Source: Haloterrigena turkmenica DSM 5511 (GTDB taxonomy: Archaea > Halobacteriota > Halobacteria > Halobacteriales > Natrialbaceae). Taken from it: a stretch of 64,000 nucleotides of DNA. The notes beneath the pieces were generated by a model. That model was not told the DNA's origin. It ran no database searches and saw only the letters and a list, made by a program, of their open reading frames with translations. How positions within the stretch are numbered: position 1 is the stretch's first letter; every line of letters begins with the position of its first letter. The stretch lies in the NCBI RefSeq assembly GCF_000025325.1, contig NC_013743.1, positions 744,001-808,000 of the forward strand, written 5' to 3'. The position numbers and the translations under genes were made by a program. This document shows positions 8,060 to 16,050 of the stretch, in pieces.

Positions 8060-9289
8060 CTACTCGGTCTCGGCGTACTCGGACGCGAGCGTCTCCGGTC
8101 CCACGACCTCGAGGTCGCCCTCGGCGACGAGCTTGTCGAGGTACGTCACCGTTTCCTCGAATCGGTCGACGGCGTCGCCGTCGAGTCCGTGGTAGCAAAG
8201 CGTCGTGATCCCGCCCAGATCGGCCGTCCGCTCGAGCAGTTCTTCGGCCGCCTCGGGGTCGACGGCCCGCGGATAGCGAGCGGTATCGACGACGCGGCCC
8301 TGAACCGGCTGGCCCGCGGCGAATCCGAGGTCGTAGGTCTCGTCAACGAGGTCGAGCGAGGCGGCGTCGTACTGCCCGGCCGGATAGGAGACGAACCGGG
8401 CGCCGTCCGCGTAGCCCTCGTCCTCGAGCCACGCCCGCGCGTCGGTAAGCTGGTCGGCCCGTTCGTCGGAGTCGAGGTCCGGAAGCAGCCTCCCGTTGGC
8501 CGTGTAGCTGCCGATCGTCCAGCCGGCGTCGGCGAGCGTTTCGAGTTGCGATTCCGTCATCCGATCCCCGTCGTGGTCGGCCGACGAGCGGATCAGATCC
8601 GTCGGTACGAACGCCGTCGCCGGATAGTCGAACTCCTCGAGCACCGGGAGCGCCGCGTCGTAAATCGACTCGTCGCCGCCGTCGAACTGGAGGGAAACCA
8701 GTCCCTCGTCGGGTCGGGAGACGAGGTGGAGATCGTCGAGTCGGAGCTCTCGCTCGGCGTCGCCGGCGGCGACGACGGCGACGTGGATCTCGGTGATATC
8801 GCCGAGATTCACCCCGCTCTCGAGGCCCGAGACGCCGAAGTTACTCCGCCGGAGATCGGTGCCGCCGTGGACCGTCGCTCGGAATTCGATCGCGTTCCCG
8901 TCGTCGTCGAACAGCTGGACGATCGGCGTGGCCGTCTCCTCGGTCCCCACCGCCAGTCCGGGGTTCTCCCCCGAGAAGTCGACCGGCCCGGGAAGTCGGC
9001 GGACGATCCGGGCCGCCTCGTCGTCGCCGTCGGCCTCGAGGAGAAGGGACCGCTCGCCGACGGACGCCTCCTCGTCGACCAGCGACGCCCGTCCGGCGAC
9101 CACCGACCACGCGCTGAAGTCGGAAAAGTCGTCGATCGTCCCGGTGTCGTCGGGCCCCTCGAGCGGCGGCGGGGTATCGGTCGTCCGCTCGTCCGGCTCC
9201 GTGTTCGACCCGCTCCACCCCAACTCCGCACAGCCGGCCAGCGCGACCCCCGTCGCGGTCGCCGTCGCGAGATACGTCCGCCGTCTCAT
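8060..9289 (-). CDS. Polysaccharide-deacetylase-fold lipoprotein, catalytic residues apparently lost
   Basis: A 409-residue exported lipoprotein from the ATG at 9289: MRRRTYLATATATG, then a VALAGC lipobox, typical of Tat lipoproteins. Residues ~60-180 look like a carbohydrate-binding or jelly-roll-type beta domain (FSDFSAWSVVAGRASL...). Residues ~195-400 have the NodB deacetylase layout: VSLQFDGGDESIYDAALPVLEEF, ATAFVPTDLI, a TIGSYTANGRLLPDL segment, and YPAGQYD. In active deacetylases the first motif carries Asp-Asp and the third carries HSxxH or HTxxH. Here the second Asp is Gly and the His ligands are replaced (GSYTANG). It may therefore bind rather than modify polysaccharide. Confidence 0.8.
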   Translation of the reverse strand: MRRRTYLATATATGVALAGCAELGWSGSNTEPDERTTDTPPPLEGPDDTGTIDDFSDFSAWSVVAGRASLVDEEASVGERSLLLEADGDDEAARIVRRLPGPVDFSGENPGLAVGTEETATPIVQLFDDDGNAIEFRATVHGGTDLRRSNFGVSGLESGVNLGDITEIHVAVVAAGDAERELRLDDLHLVSRPDEGLVSLQFDGGDESIYDAALPVLEEFDYPATAFVPTDLIRSSADHDGDRMTESQLETLADAGWTIGSYTANGRLLPDLDSDERADQLTDARAWLEDEGYADGARFVSYPAGQYDAASLDLVDETYDLGFAAGQPVQGRVVDTARYPRAVDPEAAEELLERTADLGGITTLCYHGLDGDAVDRFEETVTYLDKLVAEGDLEVVGPETLASEYAETE

Positions 9290-9384
9290 ACGACCGGTGT
9301 GGGGACGGTACGAGATTGTTATTGGCAAAGTAGCACGATCGATCGGCAAGTCGGCCGGCGCGCTTCGTGTTCCACCGCGCGTTC

Positions 9385-9690
9385 TCAGCTCTCGTTGCCG
9401 GACTCGTTTTCGGTTCCGGTCTCGTTCTCCTCGCCGCCGCTCTCGCTCTCGTTCGTCATCTCACCGGTCTCGTTTTCGGTTTCGTTGTCGGTATCGTTCG
9501 CCTCTTCGTCGTCGACCAGCCCCTCGTCTTCGTCCCGGTCCTGCCCGTTCCCCGTTCCCTCTTCGGCGGCCGGTTCGTCATCCTCCTCGCCGCCACCGCC
9601 CGGGCTGCCACAGCCAGCGACCAGTGCCGTCGCCGCCGTCGCACCCGTTACCTGCAACAGCCGTCGTCGCGTCCGCTGCCGTGGACTCAT
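9385..9690 (-). CDS. Small sequon-rich acidic lipoprotein
   Basis: A 101-residue predicted lipoprotein. MSPRQRTRRRLLQVTGATAATALVAGC is a twin-arginine signal with a lipobox. The entire mature part is low-complexity Asp/Glu/Gly/Asn with several N-X-S/T sequons (NET, NES) and no predicted fold. It resembles the linker segments of the large secreted proteins at 1.4-4.1 kb and 5.8-7.1 kb. It may be a stalk or charge brush on the cell surface. No enzymatic motif is visible. It lies between the deacetylase-like lipoprotein and a small winged-helix gene on the same strand, but the gaps do not prove an operon. Confidence 0.65.
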   Translation of the reverse strand: MSPRQRTRRRLLQVTGATAATALVAGCGSPGGGGEEDDEPAAEEGTGNGQDRDEDEGLVDDEEANDTDNETENETGEMTNESESGGEENETGTENESGNES

Positions 9691-9701
9691 ATCACGTGCA
9701 A

Positions 9702-10064
9702 CTATTCCGAGACCGATAAGTCGACAGCCGACACTCGCGTGGGTCGGGCTCTCGTCGGAGAGGGCAGGACGGCGACGGGACGACTTGCGGCGTCAGAGAG
9801 GGGCGAGTTGAATGCGGGTGCCAGTTGGGTCCCTGCCCGTGAGTCACCGAGTGCGTCGACGGGGGACCCCGCGCCGGCGTCGAACCGCTCGACTCGAGGC
9901 CCGGGCTCGAAGACGTCTCCGCGGTCGTCGTAGGCGACCCACCCCTCGAGGACCATCGTTTCCAGCACTTCCCGGACGAGTCTCGGATCGTAGCCCTCGA
10001 TCTCGCGGGGACGAAGCGGGAGCCCTCGACAGATCATCCACTCGAGGGCGGCGTTCCAGATCAC
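9702..10064 (-). CDS. Small winged-helix-like protein, start uncertain
   Basis: A 120-residue reading frame starting at a GTG (10064); no ATG is present between the upstream stop and this point. Residues ~1-50 look like a short winged helix: WNAALEWMICRGLPLRPREIEGYDPRLVREVLETMVLEGWVAYDDRGDVFEPGP. The section after about residue 55 is low-complexity and may not be conserved. I recall similar small haloarchaeal proteins ending near FEPGP but cannot name the family. It could regulate the neighbouring exported-protein genes, or the frame could be partly non-functional. The frame ends 12 bases before the ATG of the small lipoprotein gene (stop at 9702, lipoprotein start at 9690). Confidence 0.45.
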   Translation of the reverse strand: MIWNAALEWMICRGLPLRPREIEGYDPRLVREVLETMVLEGWVAYDDRGDVFEPGPRVERFDAGAGSPVDALGDSRAGTQLAPAFNSPLSDAASRPVAVLPSPTRARPTRVSAVDLSVSE

Positions 10065-10214
10065 GTCGCGATCGGGATTGCGCGCGTACGTGTGTTGGCT
10101 GCCGATTCCCGACGGCAGCCATCAATCTTCTGCCTGGTCCGGTGACGAGCCGAGGCGGGCGTGCCTCTCAATGTAGGCAGTAGGCAGAAGCCCAACGCGA
10201 GTAAATCGCCGCCC

Positions 10215-10622
10215 GTGACAGCAATTCCTGACGCCTTCCACGACCTGTTCGAGAAGCGAACGTTCGCGCACGTCGCGACGCTGACCGAGGAGACCGATCC
10301 CCACGTCACGCCAGTCTGGATCGGCTACGACGCCGACGACGACCGGCTCTTGGTCAACACCGAACGCGGTCGCCGCAAGGAGCGCAACGTCCGCGAGGAC
10401 CCGTCGGTCGGCGTCAGCATGGTCGACCCCGAGAACCCCTACCGGCGACTCTCTATCATCGGCGAAGTCGAGGAGATCACGACCGAGGGGGCTCGAGAGC
10501 ACATCGACGAACTCGCGCAGCGCTACACGGGCGAAGACGAGTACGGAATGCCCATCGAAACCGAACGGGTCATTCTGCGGATCCGGGTCGACGAAGTCGT
10601 CGACGCACAGGACACGAGTTGA
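10215..10622 (+). CDS. PPOX-class (pyridoxamine-phosphate-oxidase-like) F420/flavin-dependent protein
   Basis: A split-barrel flavin/F420-binding protein of about 135 residues. I choose the GTG at 10215 because the family usually begins a few residues before the FEKRTFAHVATLTEE strand. A start at 10161 would add 18 unconserved residues. Key features are TDPHVTPVWIGYD, LLVNTERGRRKERNVREDPSVGVSM (cofactor-phosphate contact region) and the closing ERVILRIRVDEV strand. In archaea these proteins are typically F420-dependent reductases acting on unknown substrates. It is divergent from the small winged-helix gene and converges with the zinc-finger gene at 10659-10889. The substrate is unknown. Confidence 0.82.
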   Translation: MTAIPDAFHDLFEKRTFAHVATLTEETDPHVTPVWIGYDADDDRLLVNTERGRRKERNVREDPSVGVSMVDPENPYRRLSIIGEVEEITTEGAREHIDELAQRYTGEDEYGMPIETERVILRIRVDEVVDAQDTS

Positions 10623-10658
10623 TCGCCGCGCGGCTCGCCCCCGCCGAACCAGTCGCCG

Positions 10659-10889
10659 TCACCCGTCGTCGGGTTCGGTCTCCGGCGTGTCGTCCGGCGA
10701 ATCGCCCGGCGGAGTCTCGTCGGCGGCCGACGATTCCGAATACTGACATTGAGTCTCTTGGTTGAGCAGTTCCACCTCGTGGCTGCGCTCGGCGTGCCGA
10801 TTGAAAACCGTCTGGGCTCCTTCGAGGCCCTCGATGAGTCGTTCCGTGCCGCAGGTGTGGCAGACGCACCGGTACAGATCCTCACTCAT
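10659..10889 (-). CDS. Small zinc-finger protein
   Basis: A 76-residue protein. The N-terminal half contains a probable single zinc site: C-x2-C (CHTCG, preceded by CVC) followed about 20 residues later by H-x4-H (NRHAERSH), a C2H2-like spacing. The C-terminal ~30 residues are an acidic disordered tail (Asp/Glu/Pro/Ser). Short C2H2-like or CPxCG-related zinc fingers are numerous in haloarchaea and mostly uncharacterised; roles in protein or nucleic-acid contacts are likely. It converges with the PPOX gene. Confidence 0.7.
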   Translation of the reverse strand: MSEDLYRCVCHTCGTERLIEGLEGAQTVFNRHAERSHEVELLNQETQCQYSESSAADETPPGDSPDDTPETEPDDG

Positions 10890-11195
10890 CGATCGATGCT
10901 CGTGAGGAGGGCGGTGGCTATCGGCCGGACGCGGCGAGCGTCGGTCTCAGGGCGAGGTCGGGTGGCGTTCATGGATGGTCCGGTTGCGTCGCGGCGGTCG
11001 GAAAACGATTCTCGCTCTCGTCGCAATCGGTGCTTCTGATCAAGGTAGGTGTGTCGGGACGGTGGCTGTATCCGGTTCGATACGACAGTCATTGTCCACG
11101 ACTTGTTCGTCAATACAAAAATCCCGCCCCTAATCTATTTGGAGGAAAGAGATTACTTATACGTGTTTGAATTTTCGAAGTGAAATCGAAGGAAT
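10890..11195. other. Intergenic region with AT-rich core
   Basis: About 306 bases between two leftward genes. I see no convincing coding frame. The part at 11105-11195 is distinctly AT-rich and likely includes the termination region of the Lrp gene at 11196-11696. No RNA gene was recognised. Confidence 0.4.
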
Positions 11196-11696
11196 TTATT
11201 CCTGGCGGTCGCCGGGTCGGTGTTCTTCGACGACGTCTCCAGCGAAGGAGTCGAAGGGACGACCCCGCGTCTTCCGCAACAGCCGTTCTCGCTCGATCGT
11301 CAGCGGAAGGTCGTCCAGGCGGCTCGTGATCTCGTTTACCTCTTCGGTGTTGTTCGCGACCGCCAGCGCCTGAATGTTCTCTCGTGCGCTCAGCATCTCG
11401 TCGACCTTGACGATCTGGGGCAGTTCGAGCGCCCGCTCGGCGACCTCCTGGCGGTCCTCGGTCGCGGCCGTACAGGAAAACTGGAGGCGGATCGGGAACC
11501 CGGCTTTCTCGTAGTCGATGATCGGCACGTAGCCCTCGATGATCCCGTCGTCTTCGAGCCGTTCGATCCGGTTGCGAATCGTCGTATCCGTCACCGGCAA
11601 CTGTTCGGCCATATCGACCGGCGTGGTCGCTCGAGCGTTCTGCTGGAGAAGATGGAGGATTCCGTAATCGATCTCGTCGAGTCCGTCGGCAGCCAT
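11196..11696 (-). CDS. Lrp/AsnC-family transcriptional regulator
   Basis: A 166-residue regulator from the ATG at 11696; a TTG at 11711 would add five. The N-terminal winged helix-turn-helix reads LDEIDYGILHLLQQNARATTPVDMAEQLPVTDTTIRNRIERLEDDGIIEGYVPIIDY, the standard AsnC pattern. The C-terminal RAM-like ligand domain spans ~75-140 (FSCTAATEDRQEVAERALELPQIVKVDEML...NIQALAV). A basic tail follows (LLRKTRGRPF). Such proteins sense amino acids or act as local or global regulators. Nothing adjacent identifies the ligand. A second, smaller Lrp protein lies at 52389-52802. Confidence 0.88.
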   Translation of the reverse strand: MAADGLDEIDYGILHLLQQNARATTPVDMAEQLPVTDTTIRNRIERLEDDGIIEGYVPIIDYEKAGFPIRLQFSCTAATEDRQEVAERALELPQIVKVDEMLSARENIQALAVANNTEEVNEITSRLDDLPLTIERERLLRKTRGRPFDSFAGDVVEEHRPGDRQE

Positions 11697-11837
11697 ACTC
11701 GGGGTATCCAAGCAGTTGCTAAAGGATCTTCGGGTCTCGAAGCGGTAAGCGGGACGTACGCACGCACCAGCCTAAGTCCGCATATCGATCAACGGCGTGT
11801 CACGAGCAGCGCTGGAACCGAAAACGCGTCGCGCCGA

Positions 11838-12221
11838 TTAGGTGTCGTCGCAGTCGTCCGTACACTCGGTGTCGGTGTCGGCCTTCTCCGTGTCGACCGC
11901 CTCGCCCTCGTAGGTGACGGTCACGGACGTCTTCTGGTCGTCGAGCACGGTCACCCGGAACGAGTCCGAGTCCTTGGCGTCGACGTTGGCCTTCCCGCCC
12001 TGCTTGTCGCTGTTGACGGTCCAGCCGACTTTCACGTCCTCCTTGCCGTGGTTGTGGACGCGGAACTCGGCTTCCTTCGTCTTTTCGACGCCGCCGTCGC
12101 CGGTGCCGTTCTCGGTGTCCTGCTTTCGCGTGCGGTAACAGATCGCCTCGAGGTCGATCTTGTAGTTGTAGTCGACCGCCCACGCGGGAAGAAATCGGTT
12201 GCCATCGTCCGTAACGTCCAC
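11838..12221 (-). CDS. Hypothetical protein, possibly the remnant C-terminus of a surface protein
   Basis: A reading frame of about 127 residues whose only usable start is a GTG at 12221; no ATG lies before it. The reading pattern continues upstream without a clear beginning (CETVLAADSNGK...). The middle (KEAEFRVHNHGKEDVKVGWTVNSDKQGGKANVDAKDSDSFRVTV...TSVTVTYEGEAVD) looks like one Ig-like/CARDB beta-sandwich of the type found at the end of haloarchaeal secreted proteins. The protein ends in a Cys-containing acidic tail (CTDDCDDT). There is no signal peptide, which is odd for such a domain. It may be a truncated remnant of a larger gene or an intracellular relative. Confidence 0.5.
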   Translation of the reverse strand: MDVTDDGNRFLPAWAVDYNYKIDLEAICYRTRKQDTENGTGDGGVEKTKEAEFRVHNHGKEDVKVGWTVNSDKQGGKANVDAKDSDSFRVTVLDDQKTSVTVTYEGEAVDTEKADTDTECTDDCDDT

Positions 12222-12411
12222 CTTTCCGTTCGAATCGGCAGCGAGGACCGTTTCACACCGTGGCGTCCCGGACGCGCCGCGTCACCGATCGCCGGTCCCT
12301 ACTCGTCGGCGGGCGAGTGGCTCGATGCTGTAGCGAGCGGTTTTCGATCGCCCCGTCGACGCCGTGTGTGCAGGGTGGACGATTAATGACAGGGCCGTGG
12401 AGGTGGCGTTC

Positions 12412-13992
12412 ATGGCGACAACAGCCGAACTGCTCGTCGATTGTCTCGAGGCGGAAGGCGTCGAGCGCGTCTTCGGCGTGCCGGGCGAAGAGATCGAAGA
12501 CCTGCTGTTCGCGCTGCGCGAGTCGTCGATCCCCTTTCTCCCGACGCGCCACGAACAGGGGGCGGCGTTCATGGCCGACGTCCACGGCCGGCTGACCGGC
12601 AAGGCCGGCGTCTGCCTGTCGACGCTCGGCCCGGGCGCGACGAACCTCATGACCGGCGTCGCCGACGCCCAACTGGACAAGAGCCCGGTCGTCGCCATCA
12701 CCGGTCAGGGCGGCCGCGAGCGACTGCACAAGGAGAGCCACCAGGCGTTAGACGTCGTCGACGTCTTCGAACCGATCGTCGCCTGGAACACCCGTATCGG
12801 CGAGCCCGAGATCGCGCCCGAATCGATCCGCAAGGCGTTCAAACTCGCCGAGTACGAGAAGCCCGGCGCGACCCACCTCGAGTTCCCCGAGGACGTCGCC
12901 GCCGAGGAGATCGACGCGGAGCCGATCGAGCGCCGCGACCCCGTGCGCCGACCGGACCCGGACGACGAGTCGGCCGTACACGCGGCGCGGCTGCTCGAGG
13001 AAGCCGAGCGTCCGATCTTGCTGGCGGGCAACGGCGCCGTGCGGACGCGCGCGTCCCAGACCATTCGGTCGCTGGTCGACCGCGTCGGGATTCCCGTCGT
13101 CGAGACGTACATGGGCAAGGGGGCGATTTCGGACCGCGAGGCGGCCTCGCTGATGACGCTGGACTCGGGGCCCGAGGAGGAGGCCGCGCGGGCGATCGAC
13201 CGCGCCGACTGCGTGATCGCGGTCGGCTACGACATCGCCGAACACGACCCCGAAGGGTGGAACCCCGACCTCGAGAAAACGATCGTCCACGTCGACTACG
13301 AACCCGCTGAGGTCTACCGCCACTACAACCCCGACGTGGAGATCGTCGCCGACGTCGGCGCCGCGCTGTCGGCCATCGACGAGCGCCTGCCCGACGACGC
13401 CTGTGCGCTGTGGTGTGACGACCTCCACGAGCAGTTGCTCGAGTCGGTGACCGAGTCGCCGGCAGACGGCGATCCGATCACCGTCTGGAACTGCCTGCCG
13501 CTGTTGCGCGAGGCCATGGACGACTCGGACGTGCTCGTCTCCGACGTCGGCAGCCACAAGATGGCCATCGCCCAGTCGTTCCCGACCTACGAGCCCAACA
13601 CCTGCGTGATCTCGAACGGGCTGGCCAGCATGGGGATCGCCGTCCCCGGCGCGCTGGCTGCCGATCTGGTGACGGATGCGAACGTGGTGGCCGGGACCGG
13701 CGACGGCGGGTTCATGATGAACGCGGCGGAGCTCGAGACCGCCTCGAGGCTGGACTGTAGCTTTACGACGGTCGTTTTCAACGACGACGACTACGGCCTG
13801 ATTTCCGAGAAGCAGGAGGGCCACCGGGGCGAGCACACCGGGACCGAACTGTCGAATCCGGATCTGGTGACGTTCGCGGAGAGCTTCGGGATCGAGGCCT
13901 ATCGGCCTGAGGGATGGGACGAGGTGGAGGAAGCGTTTCGCGAGGCCGTGCCGTCGGATGAGTTGGCGTTGATTGAGGTGCGACTCGAGTAA
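12412..13992 (+). CDS. Thiamine-diphosphate enzyme, acetolactate-synthase-like large subunit
   Basis: A 526-residue member of the acetolactate synthase/pyruvate oxidase family, starting at the ATG at 12412. The N-terminal PYR domain carries the catalytic Glu in PTRHEQGAAFMADVHGRLTG. The central Rossmann-like domain reads PILLAGNGAVRT...PVVETYMGKGAI. The C-terminal PP domain has the ThDP/Mg motif GDGGFMMNAAELETA...VVFNDDDYGL. No regulatory small-subunit gene (ilvN) and no other branched-chain biosynthesis genes are adjacent. It could therefore be a catabolic or stand-alone acetolactate synthase or a related carboligase. Haloarchaeal genomes often carry such stand-alone ilvB-like genes. The ThDP family is clear; the substrate is uncertain. 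Confidence 0.85.
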   Translation: MATTAELLVDCLEAEGVERVFGVPGEEIEDLLFALRESSIPFLPTRHEQGAAFMADVHGRLTGKAGVCLSTLGPGATNLMTGVADAQLDKSPVVAITGQGGRERLHKESHQALDVVDVFEPIVAWNTRIGEPEIAPESIRKAFKLAEYEKPGATHLEFPEDVAAEEIDAEPIERRDPVRRPDPDDESAVHAARLLEEAERPILLAGNGAVRTRASQTIRSLVDRVGIPVVETYMGKGAISDREAASLMTLDSGPEEEAARAIDRADCVIAVGYDIAEHDPEGWNPDLEKTIVHVDYEPAEVYRHYNPDVEIVADVGAALSAIDERLPDDACALWCDDLHEQLLESVTESPADGDPITVWNCLPLLREAMDDSDVLVSDVGSHKMAIAQSFPTYEPNTCVISNGLASMGIAVPGALAADLVTDANVVAGTGDGGFMMNAAELETASRLDCSFTTVVFNDDDYGLISEKQEGHRGEHTGTELSNPDLVTFAESFGIEAYRPEGWDEVEEAFREAVPSDELALIEVRLE

Positions 13993-14062
13993 GGCTGATT
14001 AGCTGAAATATCTCTTTGTGCCGTAGACGCGCCGCTTCAAGAAATTAAGATGCGGGAGAAGT

Positions 14063-14134
14063 GGGCCGGCGCAGATTCGAACTGCGGTTACGGCCACCCG
14101 AAGGCCGAAGGATACCAAGCTACCCCACCGGCCC
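14063..14134 (-). tRNA. tRNA-Pro (CGG anticodon)
   Basis: The reverse strand folds as a complete 72-nt tRNA. The acceptor stem is GGGCCGG/CCGGCCC. The D arm is GGGT...TCCT. The anticodon stem CGGCC/GGCCG encloses the seven-base loop TTCGGGT (anticodon CGG), and the T arm CGCAG-TTCGAAT-CTGCG is perfect. No intron is present and CCA is not encoded. It lies between the ALS-like gene and trmY. Confidence 0.95.
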
Positions 14135-14225
14135 GCATTTGTGAGTGAGAGTCCCCGATTGTTTAACGCTTCCGAAAGCGTCTATCGGTTCGGTTGGTAT
14201 CGATTCGCACACTCGAGCCCCTCCC

Positions 14226-14825
14226 CTAGAACCGCTCGTACCCCTCCGTATCCAGGTAGTGGTGCGCGACCGTGATCGCCTGATCGGCGTGCAACAACTC
14301 CGGACCCAGCCGTAGGCGCTGGTCGACGACGTCCTCGAGCACCTGTTCCTCCTCATCAGTAAAGTCCCGATGGTCAGACAACACGAACACGGGGTCCTCG
14401 AGGCCGTCGACGCCGACGTCGACCACGGCGTCGCCGTCCTCGTGTAACTGCACCACGGTCCCGTCGGCGAGTTCCTCGAGGGTCGCTTCGAACCCGCGCC
14501 GGTACACTTCGATGCCAGGGCTGGGCTCGGCCGGGAGCGCGCCGATGGCCTCGTCGCGGTGCTCGAGGGCGGTCCGCACCAACGCTGCAGTGCTTCGCTC
14601 GTCGGGGTTGAGCCGGCGGAGTTCGCTCCCGTCGAAGGTGATCGTGAGCTCGTCCCGGACGATGAGATGCGTCCGGACGTCCTCGCGGATCCCGTGGGAG
14701 GTGACGAACGAGGCGGTGATCGATCGACAGAGCGCGTCGAGGCGTCCGGCCCCGCCCGCGAGGTCGTCCAGCGAGAAGTCGGGGTCGGTCGGGACGTCGT
14801 GGCCGATGCAGACGAACTGGCGCAT
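14226..14825 (-). CDS. trmY: tRNA pseudouridine(54) N1-methyltransferase TrmY
   Basis: TrmY is a SPOUT-class methyltransferase that makes N1-methylpseudouridine at position 54 of archaeal tRNAs. The 199-residue product begins MRQFVCIGHDVPTDPDFSLDDLAGGAGRLD, the typical family start. It contains GIREDVRTHLIVRDELTITFDGSELRRLNPDERSTAALVRTAL and the knotted SAM-binding C-terminal part (DPVFVLSDHRDFTDEEE...RLRLGPELLHADQAITVAHHYLD). Length and motifs match the family closely. The substrate-forming enzyme Pus10 lies about 2.5 kb downstream in the window, on the other strand. The tRNA-Pro gene is immediately to its left on the same strand. Confidence 0.95.
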   Translation of the reverse strand: MRQFVCIGHDVPTDPDFSLDDLAGGAGRLDALCRSITASFVTSHGIREDVRTHLIVRDELTITFDGSELRRLNPDERSTAALVRTALEHRDEAIGALPAEPSPGIEVYRRGFEATLEELADGTVVQLHEDGDAVVDVGVDGLEDPVFVLSDHRDFTDEEEQVLEDVVDQRLRLGPELLHADQAITVAHHYLDTEGYERF

Positions 14826-15034
14826 ACCGGTACGCGGCGGTCCGGGGAGATAGCCGCCACGGTTCGCGGCAACCGGTCGCCGTCGACCGCCCGCCTCGGA
14901 TCGAGAGCACAGCTGTCGCGTCTGTAGCCCGCGAATACCGGCGACCCGCGCCGCCGTCGTGCGGTGTTGTCCCCGCCGTAACGCTGCATAGGCATGGCCA
15001 ACCGTTTCCGTCCTCTCGGGAGTGCAATGCTACT

Positions 15035-15220
15035 ATGGCGAAATCACAGTCGTCAGCGATAGACGGCGAAGATACGCAGTTGCTCGCGATCCTCGAGGGG
15101 CGACCGTGTCCGTACTGCTCGGACGGTGAACTCGAGCGCGGACGCTACAAGGACAAACGAGCGGCGGTCTGCGACAGCTGCGACACGCCCCACGCCCAGC
15201 TGTGGCAGCCGGGCGAGTAA
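15035..15220 (+). CDS. Small zinc-finger protein, HVO_A0556-type
   Basis: A 61-residue protein with two C-x2-C pairs, CPYC at ~residue 25 and CDSC at ~46. The stretches LLAILEGRPCPYC...LERGRYKDKRAAVCDSC and TPHAQLW are what I recall as the HVO_A0556 family of haloarchaeal zinc-finger proteins. One zinc ion is probably bound by the four Cys. Function is unknown; such small zinc fingers in Haloferax affect stress and adhesion phenotypes, but I have no evidence for this member. It is divergent from trmY (gap about 210 bases). Confidence 0.8.
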   Translation: MAKSQSSAIDGEDTQLLAILEGRPCPYCSDGELERGRYKDKRAAVCDSCDTPHAQLWQPGE

Positions 15221-15374
15221 GCGACCGAACTGCGCCCGCGGAATCCCGCGAGCGATCCGGACGCCGTTGGTACTATTTTTGTCGAGTCACGCGAAGCGCA
15301 GCCGGTCGAGCCGACCGCGCGAACGCAGTAGAATAGCCGATACCGAGACGTTACGACGTCTGTCCCTCGGTCCG

Positions 15375-15563
15375 TCACCGCGATCGCGATCCGGAGTAAT
15401 CGTGGCCGACGATCAGGGCGAGGGCGTGGATCGCGAGGAGACCGACGACCAGCGAGAGGGAGCCGGCGGAGTCGATGCCGGAGAGAAAGACCGGGAGGTA
15501 GGCGACCGGCAGCAGGGTGCCGATCCAGAACCCGACGGCGGTGACGGAGTTTCCGAGGTGCAT
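15375..15563 (-). CDS. Small two-helix membrane protein
   Basis: A 62-residue hydrophobic protein with two likely transmembrane helices (about residues 5-27 and 33-53): VTAVGFWIGTLLPVAYLPVFLSG and LSLVVGLLAIHALALIVG. It has a short charged C-terminal tail. The start codon lies nine bases after the stop of the DUF7511-type gene on the same strand, so the two are probably cotranscribed. No family recognised. Confidence 0.6.
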   Translation of the reverse strand: MHLGNSVTAVGFWIGTLLPVAYLPVFLSGIDSAGSLSLVVGLLAIHALALIVGHDYSGSRSR

Positions 15564-15572
15564 CGTCGGGAC

Positions 15573-15764
15573 CTAGCGCATCGACTCGAGCGAGACGAAC
15601 CCGTCGTCGTAGGCGACGATCCAGGCGGTGTCCAGTTTCTCGTCGCTCGCCTCCCGCGGGAAGATCGCACACTCGTCGGGGGCGTCCTCGTTCTCGATCG
15701 TGACGTGATCGAGGTCGGTCAGCGATGCGTCGGTCGGTCGGGCGGTGTCGGCGTCGGGAGTCAT
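15573..15764 (-). CDS. DUF7511-type small haloarchaeal protein (second copy)
   Basis: A 63-residue protein from the ATG at 15764. The C-terminal pattern VTIENEDAPDECAIFPREASDEKLDTAWIVAYDDGFVSLESMR parallels the protein at 5346-5585 (CTLVP...MLTAWLSAD...VDLEDAR). The shared features are a D-x-C-[T/A]-[L/I]-x-P core, T-A-W, and a terminal hydrophobic-x-L-x-x-x-R. I recall the family as DUF7511. Function is unknown. It is followed by a small membrane protein gene nine bases downstream, a likely two-gene unit. Confidence 0.7.
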   Translation of the reverse strand: MTPDADTARPTDASLTDLDHVTIENEDAPDECAIFPREASDEKLDTAWIVAYDDGFVSLESMR

Positions 15765-16050
15765 ACGTGACAGGCGATGGGTGATCGCGCTACCGATAGC
15801 TACCGGAGTCTCACCTATTGTTATCGACCCGCTAAACCCCACTGCCTGTTGATTACGGCCAGTTGACTCCCAGTTCAACGCAGTCGTTCACGAATTCGAG
15901 ACTGAAACTGAATCTGACCTGTACGGGCCGGCTACACCGGATTATCGTCCCGACACCGTCGATTGCGCTCGTCTAGGCAGTCGTTTCAAACGGTTTTGGT
16001 TGTTCATCGTCTCGACAGAACCGGTCGCTGGTTCCCGACCCCCACCCGCC

